Source: CAUUJV01 sp963545565 (GTDB lineage: Bacteria; Actinomycetota; Actinomycetes; Actinomycetales; Bifidobacteriaceae). From it: a DNA stretch of 64,000 bases. Below are positions 17,813 through 25,571 of this stretch, one piece after another. The notes beneath the pieces were generated by a model. The model was given only the letters and a program-made list of their open reading frames with translations, searched no databases and had not been told where the DNA came from. Positions within the stretch are counted from its first letter, which is position 1. Every line of letters starts with the position of its first letter. The translations under genes and the position numbers were made by a program. The stretch covers positions 121,880 through 185,879 of the forward strand of contig CAUUJV010000003.1 in NCBI GenBank assembly GCA_963545565.1, read 5' to 3'.

Positions 17813-18961
17813 ATGGCTCAGAATATTAGTGCGGATGTAGAGAGTGCACAGGGTGTGGAAAGCGCCGAAAGCACGCAATTGAACAATCGTAATGCTGACA
17901 TGCCACTCTTACTCTTTATTCTTGCTATTGCTTTTTTCGTTCTGATGATTATTGGCCTTGCTCAATCCAGTTCAAGCAGCAACGTTATTCAGTTTTTCAA
18001 TTCTTTTGTAGGCATTACTGTGCAAGGCTTTGCGTTTCTTGCCGTGGGTGTGATGCTTTCAAATGCTGTGCATATTTTTGTGCCGATGAGCTTCTTTGAG
18101 AAAATGTTTGCGCGGTCATCGCAGTCCATTATGCACACTATTGGAGCTTTTTGTGCAGCGATTATTCTATCGCTTATCTTGCCTGTTTGTGATTGTGCTG
18201 CTGTGCCAATGTTTTCAAGTCTGGTTCGCAAAAATGTTCCACTCCCTATTGCCATAACCTTTCTACTCAGTGCTCCAGTGGCAAACCCAATTGTGGTGTG
18301 GTCAACGTATTACGCGTTTTCTGGGTCATGGTCTGTGGTAGGCCAACGCATTGCGTGTGCGATTATCGTGGCTGTTCTCAGTGGAATTCTCGTTGGCAAA
18401 TTTACGCAAAAAATGAATGTTTTCAGTAATTATGAACTTGCTGGAGAACCCCGTACTCACAACCATTCTATGCTAGAGAATGAGCTTCTTGAGAATGGGA
18501 ACATGTCATTCAAGCAGAAGATCGCGTATTATTTTGCTGATTCTGAACGAGAGTTTCTGGAACTTGCAGGTTTCCTCTTTATCGGTGCTACGGTTGCATC
18601 GCTTTTTTCTGTGTCAGCGATTGGTAGTGGAGTAAAATCCTTGGTTTCAGCTGGAAAAATTATTTCTCAGGGTGGGGTTCATAATTTTATTGTTGCAATT
18701 CTGGGCATGATTGCTCTTATGCTTCTAGGGTTTATCCTCTCTGTCTGCTCATCATCTGATGCCGTAATTGCACGGTCGATAGCCACATATATGCCTATGA
18801 ACAGTGTGTTCGGTTTTATGATTTTTGGGCCGATGATGGATATTAAAAATGTGTTGATGTTGCGCAAGGATTTTTCCGTTCGATTTATTGCCATTCTTGC
18901 AGGGACGATTGCGACAGTGTGCGTTATGGTGTTGAGTGTTCGCATGGTGGTGATGTCATGA
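17813..18961 (+). CDS. Permease of the YcgR/YraQ (UPF0718, DUF318) family
   Basis: A 382-residue membrane protein with about eight to ten helices. The family signature is clear: LPVCDCAAVPMFSSL in one helix hairpin, followed by LLSAPVANPIVVWSTYYAF, and a second Cys-Ser motif SVCSSSDAVIARS. The substrate is unknown; these proteins are suspected metal or small-solute transporters. Its stop overlaps the start of the next gene (ATGA), so the two are coupled. The nearby gene cluster is linked to zinc homeostasis, which makes a metal role plausible but unproven. Confidence 0.88.
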   Translation: MAQNISADVESAQGVESAESTQLNNRNADMPLLLFILAIAFFVLMIIGLAQSSSSSNVIQFFNSFVGITVQGFAFLAVGVMLSNAVHIFVPMSFFEKMFARSSQSIMHTIGAFCAAIILSLILPVCDCAAVPMFSSLVRKNVPLPIAITFLLSAPVANPIVVWSTYYAFSGSWSVVGQRIACAIIVAVLSGILVGKFTQKMNVFSNYELAGEPRTHNHSMLENELLENGNMSFKQKIAYYFADSEREFLELAGFLFIGATVASLFSVSAIGSGVKSLVSAGKIISQGGVHNFIVAILGMIALMLLGFILSVCSSSDAVIARSIATYMPMNSVFGFMIFGPMMDIKNVLMLRKDFSVRFIAILAGTIATVCVMVLSVRMVVMS

Positions 18962-19776
18962 CTTTTTTGCAGTCTCGCCGTTTCATCTTTCTTATGACGC
19001 AAAGTATTGTGTTGCTGTGTGCTGCAGGCATATTGGTGTATGAAGTAGCATCTGGGAAATATGCTGCCTATGTTACGCCTCGGTTGATTCCCCTTCTGCT
19101 GCTTTGTGCGACCATTTTTATTGTGTGGACGTGGCACTCAGGGCATCGGGTAGTTCGAGAAAGTCGTACAGTCAATCGTGCTATTGATTCTGTGAATAAG
19201 GATTCTACATCTGTGCGCAAAATTGAGTGGATTCGGCTTTTCGTTATTGTGATTCCGATGATTCTGCTGCTTCTGCCATATTCTGCCTTCACATCTGAGT
19301 CTTCTACAGCATCACTTGGGTCTCCTCCGCCTATCGCAGATGAATTTACGGCAAAAGAATTGAACGCGAATCATCTTCCTGGTCTTAACACTCACAATAA
19401 AACAATTACTGTGGATGCAAACCATTTTGGCCCTTGGATTGAGCAAATCCGTGCGCATCCAGACCTGTATAAGAATTACTCGATTTCAATAACGGGCTTC
19501 GTAAGCACAACACAATCTGGGGCGGACACTCGTACAAGTAAGAATACATTCGCTATTTCGCGCATGCTCATGACGTGCTGTGTGCAAGACATGACTGCTT
19601 TTGGCATGAACGTGCAGTATGCAAAGTCTAGCTCGCTAACTGCAAATACATGGGTGCATGTTGAGGGCACGATTCGTGTATCGAAAGCAGCAAATACTGG
19701 AGCTGCTCACTCGGTTGAGATTGTTGCAAAGTCGGTTACGTCTACATCGGCTCAATCTGGTTATTTCTACAGATAA
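18958..19776 (+). CDS. YcgQ-like protein (TIGR03943/DUF1980 family)
   Basis: A 272-residue partner of the preceding permease. Two N-terminal helices (FIFLMTQSIVLLCAAGILVY; LIPLLLLCATIFIVWTW) are followed by a third near residue 100. An extracytoplasmic domain then carries family motifs GFVSTTQS, FAISRMLMTCCVQDM and WVHVEGTI. The MTCC motif suggests metal or redox chemistry. The ATG at 18958 overlaps the permease stop. It converges on the COG0523 gene 40 bp away. The pair matches B. subtilis YcgR-YcgQ in organisation; function is not established. Confidence 0.85.
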   Translation: MTFLQSRRFIFLMTQSIVLLCAAGILVYEVASGKYAAYVTPRLIPLLLLCATIFIVWTWHSGHRVVRESRTVNRAIDSVNKDSTSVRKIEWIRLFVIVIPMILLLLPYSAFTSESSTASLGSPPPIADEFTAKELNANHLPGLNTHNKTITVDANHFGPWIEQIRAHPDLYKNYSISITGFVSTTQSGADTRTSKNTFAISRMLMTCCVQDMTAFGMNVQYAKSSSLTANTWVHVEGTIRVSKAANTGAAHSVEIVAKSVTSTSAQSGYFYR

Positions 19777-19816
19777 TTCCAGCTGTTGCAGATAATCCAG
19801 CTCAATAACTCAGTAT

Positions 19817-21190
19817 CTACTGGCAAATCCACTCAGTGAGTGCATCCTTTCTTCCAAGCCACCATTCAAGTCCAAGAGCTTTCTCAGTCTGCGTCAAGAG
19901 CAGAGAAGTAATGTGGTCGAGTATAGCTCGGCGCTCGCTGGATGTGCTAAAGCCAGTGAGAACGAGATGAGTTCCGTACTCTCTGCTGATGCTGCCACTG
20001 AGGGTATTATTGCTGTCGCTAGTATCGCTGCTATGAGTATCTTCTTCCTCAATTTCTGCAATTCGGACACATGCCGGGCCGCCATCCCATACGAATAGGG
20101 AAAATGGGCGAGTAGGGAGTGTGAAGTATCCACGAGAACGGATTGGCATTTCGTTCTTTAGCTGTTCTGGGAAATCGTCTCCATTGAGGAATGCGCGTAA
20201 ACGCTCCGGATTCATACATGTGTCTGAATTGAGTTCAGCAATCCAAGAGAAAGGTGAATCTTCAATCTCGTAAGAATAAGAATCAGAGGAATGAGATGAT
20301 TTGGGCGGAGCAGAGGGGTAATTTGGCTGAGCCGACTGAACTGAACTATGAAGGGCTCGCATTGGTACTTGAGAATTCAGGGGATCGATCAGGTTGAAAT
20401 ATTCGGCACTATTATATGTGAGCATTGCCAGTGAATTAAAATCAATCGACCATTTATCTGTGATAATTACGGCATTTTCTTGGCAATTTTTCTCGCATAA
20501 TTCTTGAGTTTGCTCAACAGAATTATGATTAAAACCGCACAAAATCACTGCGTTAGCTTCAATCATTTGAGCATGTATGATGTCGCTGATACTGCGGGAG
20601 TTTGGATCACTTGCAACATTAGTCTCAAGATTTAGCGAAGTTTCGTCACCTGTAAGAGTGGTTGCCGCGCAGGGGTGTTGCTCCGCTAAAAAGTTGTAGG
20701 CGTGGGAATTTATGAAATCGTTCAGTGCGCTTTCGCAGTCAATTACATTTGCCACACTTGCAATTGGCAGGAGAGGACACATCTCATCAATAGCACGAGC
20801 AATAGGATTTCCCTCGATTCCGCAGGGAAGTGAAATGAGAATTTGGCATGCGCTTTGAGCTACCAAAGTTGGAATAATTGATGAGATATATTCTCGGATT
20901 GCGCAGGTTAGGCAGCAACCGATTGCGATGGAAGGCTCACGAGAAATAATTTTATTGTTACGCAAAATAGCTGCAGAAAGTGTGCCATTCGATTTCAAAG
21001 AGATGTCGATAACGAATATATCGCTTGATGCGTCAGTAGCATCAGTAAGGCACATCATCATAGTCTCGCGTTGCAATGCGTGAGCACTCGTGAGAATTAC
21101 TATTCCCTCGCAGTGGGCAGGCTGAGCAGCTTGGATTGACTGGCTAGGCTGGTCGGATTGGCTAGGCTGATCGGGCAAAAATTCAGACAT
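19817..21190 (-). CDS. COG0523 (CobW/YciC-like) protein lacking the Walker A motif
   Basis: A 457-residue member of the metallochaperone GTPase family. The expected N-terminal GxxGxGKT loop is replaced by ILTSAHALQRETMMMCL, with no Gly-Lys-Thr, so nucleotide binding is probably lost or altered. The metal-site region survives as GCCLTCAIRE (canonical GCxCC). The C-terminal CobW domain is recognisable (LRAFLNGDDFPEQL, RSRGYFTLPTRP, HLVLTGFS). A Gln/Ser-rich stretch lies at residues 5-25 and a Ser-rich linker near 290. It is divergent from the alternative ribosomal protein operon and shares the Zur-like palindrome. A similar P-loop-less subgroup sits beside such operons in other actinobacteria, as I recall. 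Confidence 0.85.
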   Translation of the reverse strand: MSEFLPDQPSQSDQPSQSIQAAQPAHCEGIVILTSAHALQRETMMMCLTDATDASSDIFVIDISLKSNGTLSAAILRNNKIISREPSIAIGCCLTCAIREYISSIIPTLVAQSACQILISLPCGIEGNPIARAIDEMCPLLPIASVANVIDCESALNDFINSHAYNFLAEQHPCAATTLTGDETSLNLETNVASDPNSRSISDIIHAQMIEANAVILCGFNHNSVEQTQELCEKNCQENAVIITDKWSIDFNSLAMLTYNSAEYFNLIDPLNSQVPMRALHSSVQSAQPNYPSAPPKSSHSSDSYSYEIEDSPFSWIAELNSDTCMNPERLRAFLNGDDFPEQLKNEMPIRSRGYFTLPTRPFSLFVWDGGPACVRIAEIEEEDTHSSDTSDSNNTLSGSISREYGTHLVLTGFSTSSERRAILDHITSLLLTQTEKALGLEWWLGRKDALTEWICQ

Positions 21191-21247
21191 GTACTCCGGA
21201 AATCTTTCTTGTACTTAGTGGTGTTTGGTAAAGAGCTAAAACTCTAT

Positions 21248-21276
21248 TTGCATTATTGATAATCATTATCTATAGT
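21248..21276 (+). promoter_or_regulatory. Promoter of the alternative ribosomal protein operon with embedded Zur-like palindrome
   Basis: The -35 box is TTGCAT (21248-21253) and the -10 box is TATAGT (21271-21276), spaced 17 bp. Inside the spacer, GATAATCATTATC (21258-21270) is a 6-1-6 palindrome, close to the TGATAATNATTATCA-like sites of actinobacterial Zur/Fur repressors. A repressor bound there would block RNA polymerase. The predicted transcription start falls at or next to the L28 ATG (21284), giving a leaderless message. The same site could act on the divergent COG0523 gene, whose ATG is about 67 bp away. Confidence 0.72.
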
Positions 21277-21283
21277 GTTCATC

Positions 21284-21520
21284 ATGTCAAATTTATGCCA
21301 AGTTACGGGACGTCGTGTGCGTGTAGGAACCACTGTTTCTCATTCGCACCGCAAAACACGTAGAAAATTCCGTCCAAATCTGCAAAAGAAAACATATTTT
21401 GTGCCTTCTCTAGGGCGCGCAGTCACGTTGAAAGTCAGTGCAAAAGGCATCAAAACGATTGATGCACGAGGTATTGAGTCAGTTGTTGCGCAGCTGGTTG
21501 CGCAAGGAGAGAAGTTATAG
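21284..21520 (+). CDS. rpmB2: Ribosomal protein L28, zinc-independent (C-) paralogue
   Basis: A 78-residue L28. It keeps CQVTGRRVRVGTTVSHSHRK and FRPNLQKKTYF, but has a lone Cys instead of the two CxxC pairs of the zinc form, whose counterpart is at 22784 in this window. Such C- paralogues replace zinc-binding L28 under zinc starvation. The ATG at 21284 matches the expected transcription start; a GTG at 21275 would lie inside the -10 box. First gene of the operon. Confidence 0.94.
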   Translation: MSNLCQVTGRRVRVGTTVSHSHRKTRRKFRPNLQKKTYFVPSLGRAVTLKVSAKGIKTIDARGIESVVAQLVAQGEKL

Positions 21521-21530
21521 AGGAGAATCC

Positions 21531-21701
21531 ATGGCATCAAAATCATCTGAAATCCGCCCTGTTATCAAGCTCAAATCTACTGCGGGCACAGGGTTTATGT
21601 ACTACACGCGTAAGAATCGTCGAAACACGCCAGACCGTTTGCGCCTGTTGAAATTTGATCCAATCGTGCGGCGAAAAGTGGAATTTGTGGAGGTGCGCTA
21701 A
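21531..21701 (+). CDS. rpmG2: Ribosomal protein L33, zinc-independent (C-) paralogue
   Basis: A 56-residue L33 (IRPVIKLKSTAGTGFMYYT, RNTPDRLRLLKFDP). It contains no cysteine, whereas zinc-binding L33 carries two CxxC-type pairs. AGAGGAGAA precedes the ATG 10 bp after L28. The TAA stop shares its last A with the ATG of S14, so translation is coupled. Confidence 0.95.
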   Translation: MASKSSEIRPVIKLKSTAGTGFMYYTRKNRRNTPDRLRLLKFDPIVRRKVEFVEVR

Positions 21702-22006
21702 TGGCAAAGAAAGGCGCAATCGCCAAGAACAAACAACGTGAAGCAATTGTTGAGCGTTATGCTCAGCAACGAAAAGAATTGAAAAAACAGAGCGTTAACC
21801 CTGCATTGAGCTATGAAGAACGTATGGAGGCAATGCATGCATTGCAAGCTCTCCCGCGAGATGCTAGCCCAGTTCGCTTGAGAAATCGCGATGGAGTTGA
21901 CGGCCGTCCCCGTGGATATGTGGGCAAATTTGGGTTGTCGCGTGTGAAATTTCGGGAAATGGCTCATCGCGGTGAACTGCCTGGAATTGTGAAATCAAGC
22001 TGGTGA
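21701..22006 (+). CDS. rpsN2: Ribosomal protein S14, long zinc-independent (C-) type
   Basis: The 101-residue form of S14, without cysteines. The short zinc form has about 61 residues and two CxxC pairs. Typical motifs are LPRDASPVRLRNRDGVDGRP and VGKFGLSRVKFREMAHRGELPG. It overlaps L33 by one base and is followed by L31 after 45 bp. Confidence 0.96.
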   Translation: MAKKGAIAKNKQREAIVERYAQQRKELKKQSVNPALSYEERMEAMHALQALPRDASPVRLRNRDGVDGRPRGYVGKFGLSRVKFREMAHRGELPGIVKSSW

Positions 22007-22051
22007 ATCAGCGAAAGAAAACGGGTTAAGGAAAGAAGATAAGAAGAAGTA

Positions 22052-22303
22052 ATGAAGCAAAATATTCATCCTGATTATCACTTTGTAGTATTTCGAGATA
22101 AGGCTGCAGATTTTGCATTCCTTACGCGATCTACCGTGAAAAGCGATCAGAGCGTTGAATGGGAAGATGGTAATACATACCCAGTTATTGATGTTGAAAT
22201 TTCGTCAGTGAGCCACCCATTTTATACGGGCAAGAGCCGCCAGATTGATACGGCTGGGCGTATTGAAAAATTCAATAAGCGATATGGAAGAAAAGCAGAG
22301 TAA
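22052..22303 (+). CDS. rpmE2: Ribosomal protein L31 type B, zinc-independent (YkgM/YtiA-like)
   Basis: An 83-residue type B L31, recognisable by MKQNIHPDYHFVVFRD, SSVSHPFYTGKSRQIDTAGR and the end IEKFNKRYGRK. The CxxC of zinc-binding L31 is absent. Type B L31 is a classic Zur-controlled protein in B. subtilis, E. coli and Streptomyces. L36 begins 12 bp downstream. Confidence 0.96.
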   Translation: MKQNIHPDYHFVVFRDKAADFAFLTRSTVKSDQSVEWEDGNTYPVIDVEISSVSHPFYTGKSRQIDTAGRIEKFNKRYGRKAE

Positions 22304-22315
22304 AGGTATAACAAC

Positions 22316-22438
22316 GTGAAAGTAAGAGCATCTATTCGATCGATGGCTAAAAAGCCGGGTGCTGTGGTAGTTCGTCGCCGTGGTCATCTGTATGTAATCA
22401 ATAAAGCAAACCCAAAGTGGAAGGCGCGCCAAGGGTAA
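22316..22438 (+). CDS. rpmJ2: Ribosomal protein L36, zinc-independent (C-) paralogue
   Basis: A 40-residue protein starting at GTG 22316. It reads VKVRASIRSMAKKPGAV, then RRRGHLYVINKANPKWKARQ. The conserved Cys-Cys-His zinc ligands of ordinary L36 are missing. It is too short for most gene finders and easily overlooked. It lies 12 bp after L31 and 53 bp before L32. Confidence 0.93.
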   Translation: MKVRASIRSMAKKPGAVVVRRRGHLYVINKANPKWKARQG

Positions 22439-22491
22439 AAATAAGAGCAAAACTCGATAAAAATTAAGATTCAGAAGGTAAGGGAAGTTAA

Positions 22492-22656
22492 ATGGCTCTG
22501 CCAAAATATAAAACATCACGAGCGAATACTCGCTCACGAAGAGCGCAATGGAAAGCGAAGCCTGTGCAGGTGGTTACGGTGACTTCTCCAAGTGGTGAGC
22601 AGATAACCGTGCCTCAAAATCAAGCTGCTGCAGCACGACGAGGATACATACAGTAA
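22492..22656 (+). CDS. rpmF2: Ribosomal protein L32, zinc-independent (C-) paralogue
   Basis: A 54-residue L32. It shares ALPKYKTSRANT and the SRRA-W region with the canonical copy at 46148-46342. The two CPNC pairs of that copy are replaced by TVTSPSGEQITVPQN, so no zinc site remains. It is preceded by GGGAAG. It is the last gene of the six-gene operon; no strong terminator is visible after it. Confidence 0.93.
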   Translation: MALPKYKTSRANTRSRRAQWKAKPVQVVTVTSPSGEQITVPQNQAAAARRGYIQ

Positions 22657-22685
22657 TATTTTTCGCCGAGAGGGCACACGCTTAG

Positions 22686-22714
22686 TTGCGCCTGGGTAGG
22701 CTTTACGCTATGCT
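22686..22714 (+). promoter_or_regulatory. Promoter of canonical rpmB
   Basis: TTGCGC (22686-22691) and TATGCT (22709-22714) are 17 bp apart, about 70 bp before the rpmB ATG. No palindrome like the one at 21258 is present, consistent with housekeeping expression of the zinc-containing L28. Confidence 0.55.
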
Positions 22715-22783
22715 GGACAAGTTGTGTGTTCTCGGCATGCCCGAGAGACGCAGAAGACTTGTAAGAAATAAGAGGAGTCCATC

Positions 22784-22978
22784 ATGGCAGCTCGTTGCGC
22801 AGTATGCGGTAAGGGTCCACAGACCGGCTACACCGTATCACATTCACATATCCGCAATAAGCGTCGCTTCCTGCCTAACCTTCAGGCTGTTCGCACCTCC
22901 GTTGACGGTGAAACCGTTCGCGTTCGCGTGTGCACTTCCTGCCTCAAGGCTGGCAAGATTCAGCGCCGCGTGGCCTAG
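22784..22978 (+). CDS. rpmB: Ribosomal protein L28, zinc-ribbon (C+) form
   Basis: A 64-residue L28 with two zinc-binding pairs, CAVC near the N terminus and CTSC near the C terminus, and the common YTVSHSHIRNKRRFLPNLQ core. This is the default paralogue of the cysteine-poor L28 at 21284. The ATG at 22784 follows AGAGGAG. Its own promoter lies upstream and a strong terminator downstream, so it is monocistronic. Confidence 0.97.
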   Translation: MAARCAVCGKGPQTGYTVSHSHIRNKRRFLPNLQAVRTSVDGETVRVRVCTSCLKAGKIQRRVA

Positions 22979-22994
22979 TAGGTCGTATGACTTT

Positions 22995-23020
22995 ACCCCG
23001 GGTTACACCCGGGGTTTTGT
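22995..23020 (+). terminator. Rho-independent terminator of rpmB
   Basis: ACCCCGGG (22995-23002) pairs perfectly with CCCGGGGT (23008-23015) around a 5-base loop and is followed by TTTGTTG. It starts 17 bp after the rpmB stop. Confidence 0.88.
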
Positions 23021-23123
23021 TGTATTTGGGCTCTTTGCTTTATATAAATTTATACAAAGGGTAGCGGATTAATGCTGGCGATAAAACTGGTATAGAACTA
23101 GCAACAGATAAGTGAGGGAAGCA

Positions 23124-25493
23124 ATGGCGGTTACGCTCGATACTGAAATATCAACATTGATGAGTAATAAGCGCCGTGCTGGTTCTCTTAAAAAACTTGG
23201 AATTATTACACTGCTTGACGCACTAACGTATTATCCGTTTCGAGTAACAGCTCCAGTGCCGGTAACATCAATCAGTCAGATTAAAGTCGGCACAAAGGCA
23301 GCCTTCGTGGCCCATGTGCAATCCATTCGATCCACCCCAATGCGAGGTGGACGGGGAAATCGTATTGAAATTATTGTTGAAGATGCAGATGACATAGAAA
23401 CTCTCAGTGAGCTTGGCACCCTGCAACCCTCTTCTGCTCGCCCTGGAATTGCTGCTTTAACATTTTTCTCTTATAAAAAGTATTACGTTAATTACATCTT
23501 TTCTCGCGTTCAGCGTGGCGCTCAAATAGTGGTTGCAGGCGATGCATCAGTTTTCAACAACACCATACAATTTACACATCCGAATTTTTTAACAATTAAA
23601 GATGGTTCTGGGCTTGGAGATGTTGAGACAGTTGAGGAAGCTGTGCATCGGCTGACTGAGCCGCAGCCTATTTATTACGCGAGCGCAGGTATAAAGACCG
23701 AACGAATTCATGAATCAATTCTTGGTTTTATTAAGAATCTTGCCAACCTTACGTCTGATGAAGATGTTCGAGACGACACGGGTACATGCATTCCTGGTGT
23801 TATGGAGACACTGAGTGCTGCTATTCCTGATATTATTCCAGAAGAAGTACGAGCTAAAAACGCCTTACTTCACAGGGCAGAAGCATTTTTGGCTATTCAT
23901 GCGCCAGTTTCTCACGATATTTTTTATGAAGGTATTCGCACTCTACGATTTGAAGAGGCTTTTGTTTCTCAGGTGAGTTTGCTTCGGCAGCGAGTAGAGA
24001 GTCAAAAAGCAACCGCTTATGTATGCTCATCTGATAGTGGCTCAGATCAGAATAAAGCTGGCCTTGTTAATCGCTTTATCAATTCGCTCCCGTTCGCATT
24101 GACAGCTGGACAGAAAAGCGTTGTTGAAGAGATCCGTTCAGACATGGCACGAACTTATCCGATGAGCAGACTGCTTCAAGGTGAGGTTGGTTCCGGTAAA
24201 ACTGTGATTGCTCTTATCTCTCTTCTTCAAGCTGTTGAGTCTGGATATCAAGCAGTACTTGTGGCTCCGACACAGGTGCTTGCTGAGCAGCATTACCAGA
24301 CTATCTCCCAGATGGTGGCTGATTTTGATGTACCCGTTATCCTTCTTGAAGGTGGCATGCGTTTAGAACAAAAACGTAAGGCTTTAGCTGTTCCAGCGAG
24401 CGGGGAGCCGTGCATCGTTATTGCCACGCATATGGCATTTTCGCGTACCTTCCAAGCGCCGAATCTAGCGTTAGTAGTTATTGATGAGCAGCATCGTTTT
24501 GGTGTGCAGCAGAGAGCCGCATTGAGTAAGAACGCTAAAATTGCCCCTCATATGCTCGTTATGACGGCAACGCCTATTCCACGCTCTGCAGCAATGACGT
24601 GGTTTGGTAATCTTGATATTTCTATGCTTACCGAGCTGCCGGGTGGGCGCAAGCCGATCACGTCTGTAGTAGTGGATGAAAGCGATTCTGCGACGATGGT
24701 GCAAGTATTCCTTCATGCTCGTAAGCGCATTGAGGCAGGGGAGCGAGTGTATGTGGTGTGTCCACGTATCGATGAGGATTCTGCGGCAGATGCTGACACC
24801 GATAATTTCATTGCCAATACTCTTATTCAATACGATGATGAAGGCCTCGTTATTGATGTGGAAGCAAAGCGCCCTCCTAAACATTCCGTTTTGCAGATGG
24901 CACAGAGGCTTTCGAAGCTTCCTCAGTTTGAAGGCATTGAGATTGCTACGCTCACTAGCAAAGATACACCAGAAACCAAGCGCGAAGTTATGGAGAAATT
25001 CTCCGATGGAACCACTCCAGTGCTTGTTGCAACCACGGTGATTGAGGTTGGGGTAGATGTTCCTCAAGCTAGCTGCATCATTATTTTTGATGCAGACGTG
25101 TTTGGGCTAGCGCAGCTTCATCAGTTACGCGGTCGTGTCGGAAGAGGTGGCACGCGCAGTTGGGCATTCTTTATAAATAATGACGCCGGCAGCCCTCTTG
25201 CTGCACAACGTCTTGACGTTATTCGTCAATCCAACGATGGCGCAAAATTAGCCGAAGCAGATATGGAAATCCGTGGTGTTGGTGATGTTCTTGGAGATGC
25301 TCAATCGGGCGGGCAATCATCCTTTAAGTTATTGCGAGTAGTTCAAGATGCTGATTTGATTAGCACAGCACGTCAAGATGCTCAGGATTTACTTACAACA
25401 GATCCGCCTCTTACAAAATCTGAGCACATTCAGCTTGCTGGAGCAGTGCTTGATTTCTCCCTTGGCACTGAAGAATATCTTATGAGCAATTAG
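23124..25493 (+). CDS. recG: ATP-dependent DNA helicase RecG
   Basis: RecG remodels stalled replication forks and Holliday junctions. The 789-residue protein has an N-terminal OB-fold wedge domain, then a superfamily 2 helicase core. Motif I is LLQGEVGSGKTVIAL, motif II VVIDEQHRFG, motif III VMTATPIPRS, and motif VI lies in QLRGRVGRGGTRSW. The ATG at 23124 follows GAGGGA; the upstream GTG at 23112 overlaps that site. An acidic insert (DEDSAADADTDNF) sits between helicase motifs. rsmD follows on the same strand. Confidence 0.96.
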   Translation: MAVTLDTEISTLMSNKRRAGSLKKLGIITLLDALTYYPFRVTAPVPVTSISQIKVGTKAAFVAHVQSIRSTPMRGGRGNRIEIIVEDADDIETLSELGTLQPSSARPGIAALTFFSYKKYYVNYIFSRVQRGAQIVVAGDASVFNNTIQFTHPNFLTIKDGSGLGDVETVEEAVHRLTEPQPIYYASAGIKTERIHESILGFIKNLANLTSDEDVRDDTGTCIPGVMETLSAAIPDIIPEEVRAKNALLHRAEAFLAIHAPVSHDIFYEGIRTLRFEEAFVSQVSLLRQRVESQKATAYVCSSDSGSDQNKAGLVNRFINSLPFALTAGQKSVVEEIRSDMARTYPMSRLLQGEVGSGKTVIALISLLQAVESGYQAVLVAPTQVLAEQHYQTISQMVADFDVPVILLEGGMRLEQKRKALAVPASGEPCIVIATHMAFSRTFQAPNLALVVIDEQHRFGVQQRAALSKNAKIAPHMLVMTATPIPRSAAMTWFGNLDISMLTELPGGRKPITSVVVDESDSATMVQVFLHARKRIEAGERVYVVCPRIDEDSAADADTDNFIANTLIQYDDEGLVIDVEAKRPPKHSVLQMAQRLSKLPQFEGIEIATLTSKDTPETKREVMEKFSDGTTPVLVATTVIEVGVDVPQASCIIIFDADVFGLAQLHQLRGRVGRGGTRSWAFFINNDAGSPLAAQRLDVIRQSNDGAKLAEADMEIRGVGDVLGDAQSGGQSSFKLLRVVQDADLISTARQDAQDLLTTDPPLTKSEHIQLAGAVLDFSLGTEEYLMSN

Positions 25494-25571
25494 CAAAATT
25501 TAGCTATTCCTAATAGGCTATATGCCGTAACTGTACCTAATAGTTTCCAGTATTTAAGCTAGTCTGTGCTT

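Noticed and set aside
22686..23072. 128-codon plus-strand frame spanning rpmB and its terminator
   Set aside because: It overlaps the well-supported L28 gene and a strong terminator, and its protein resembles no family.
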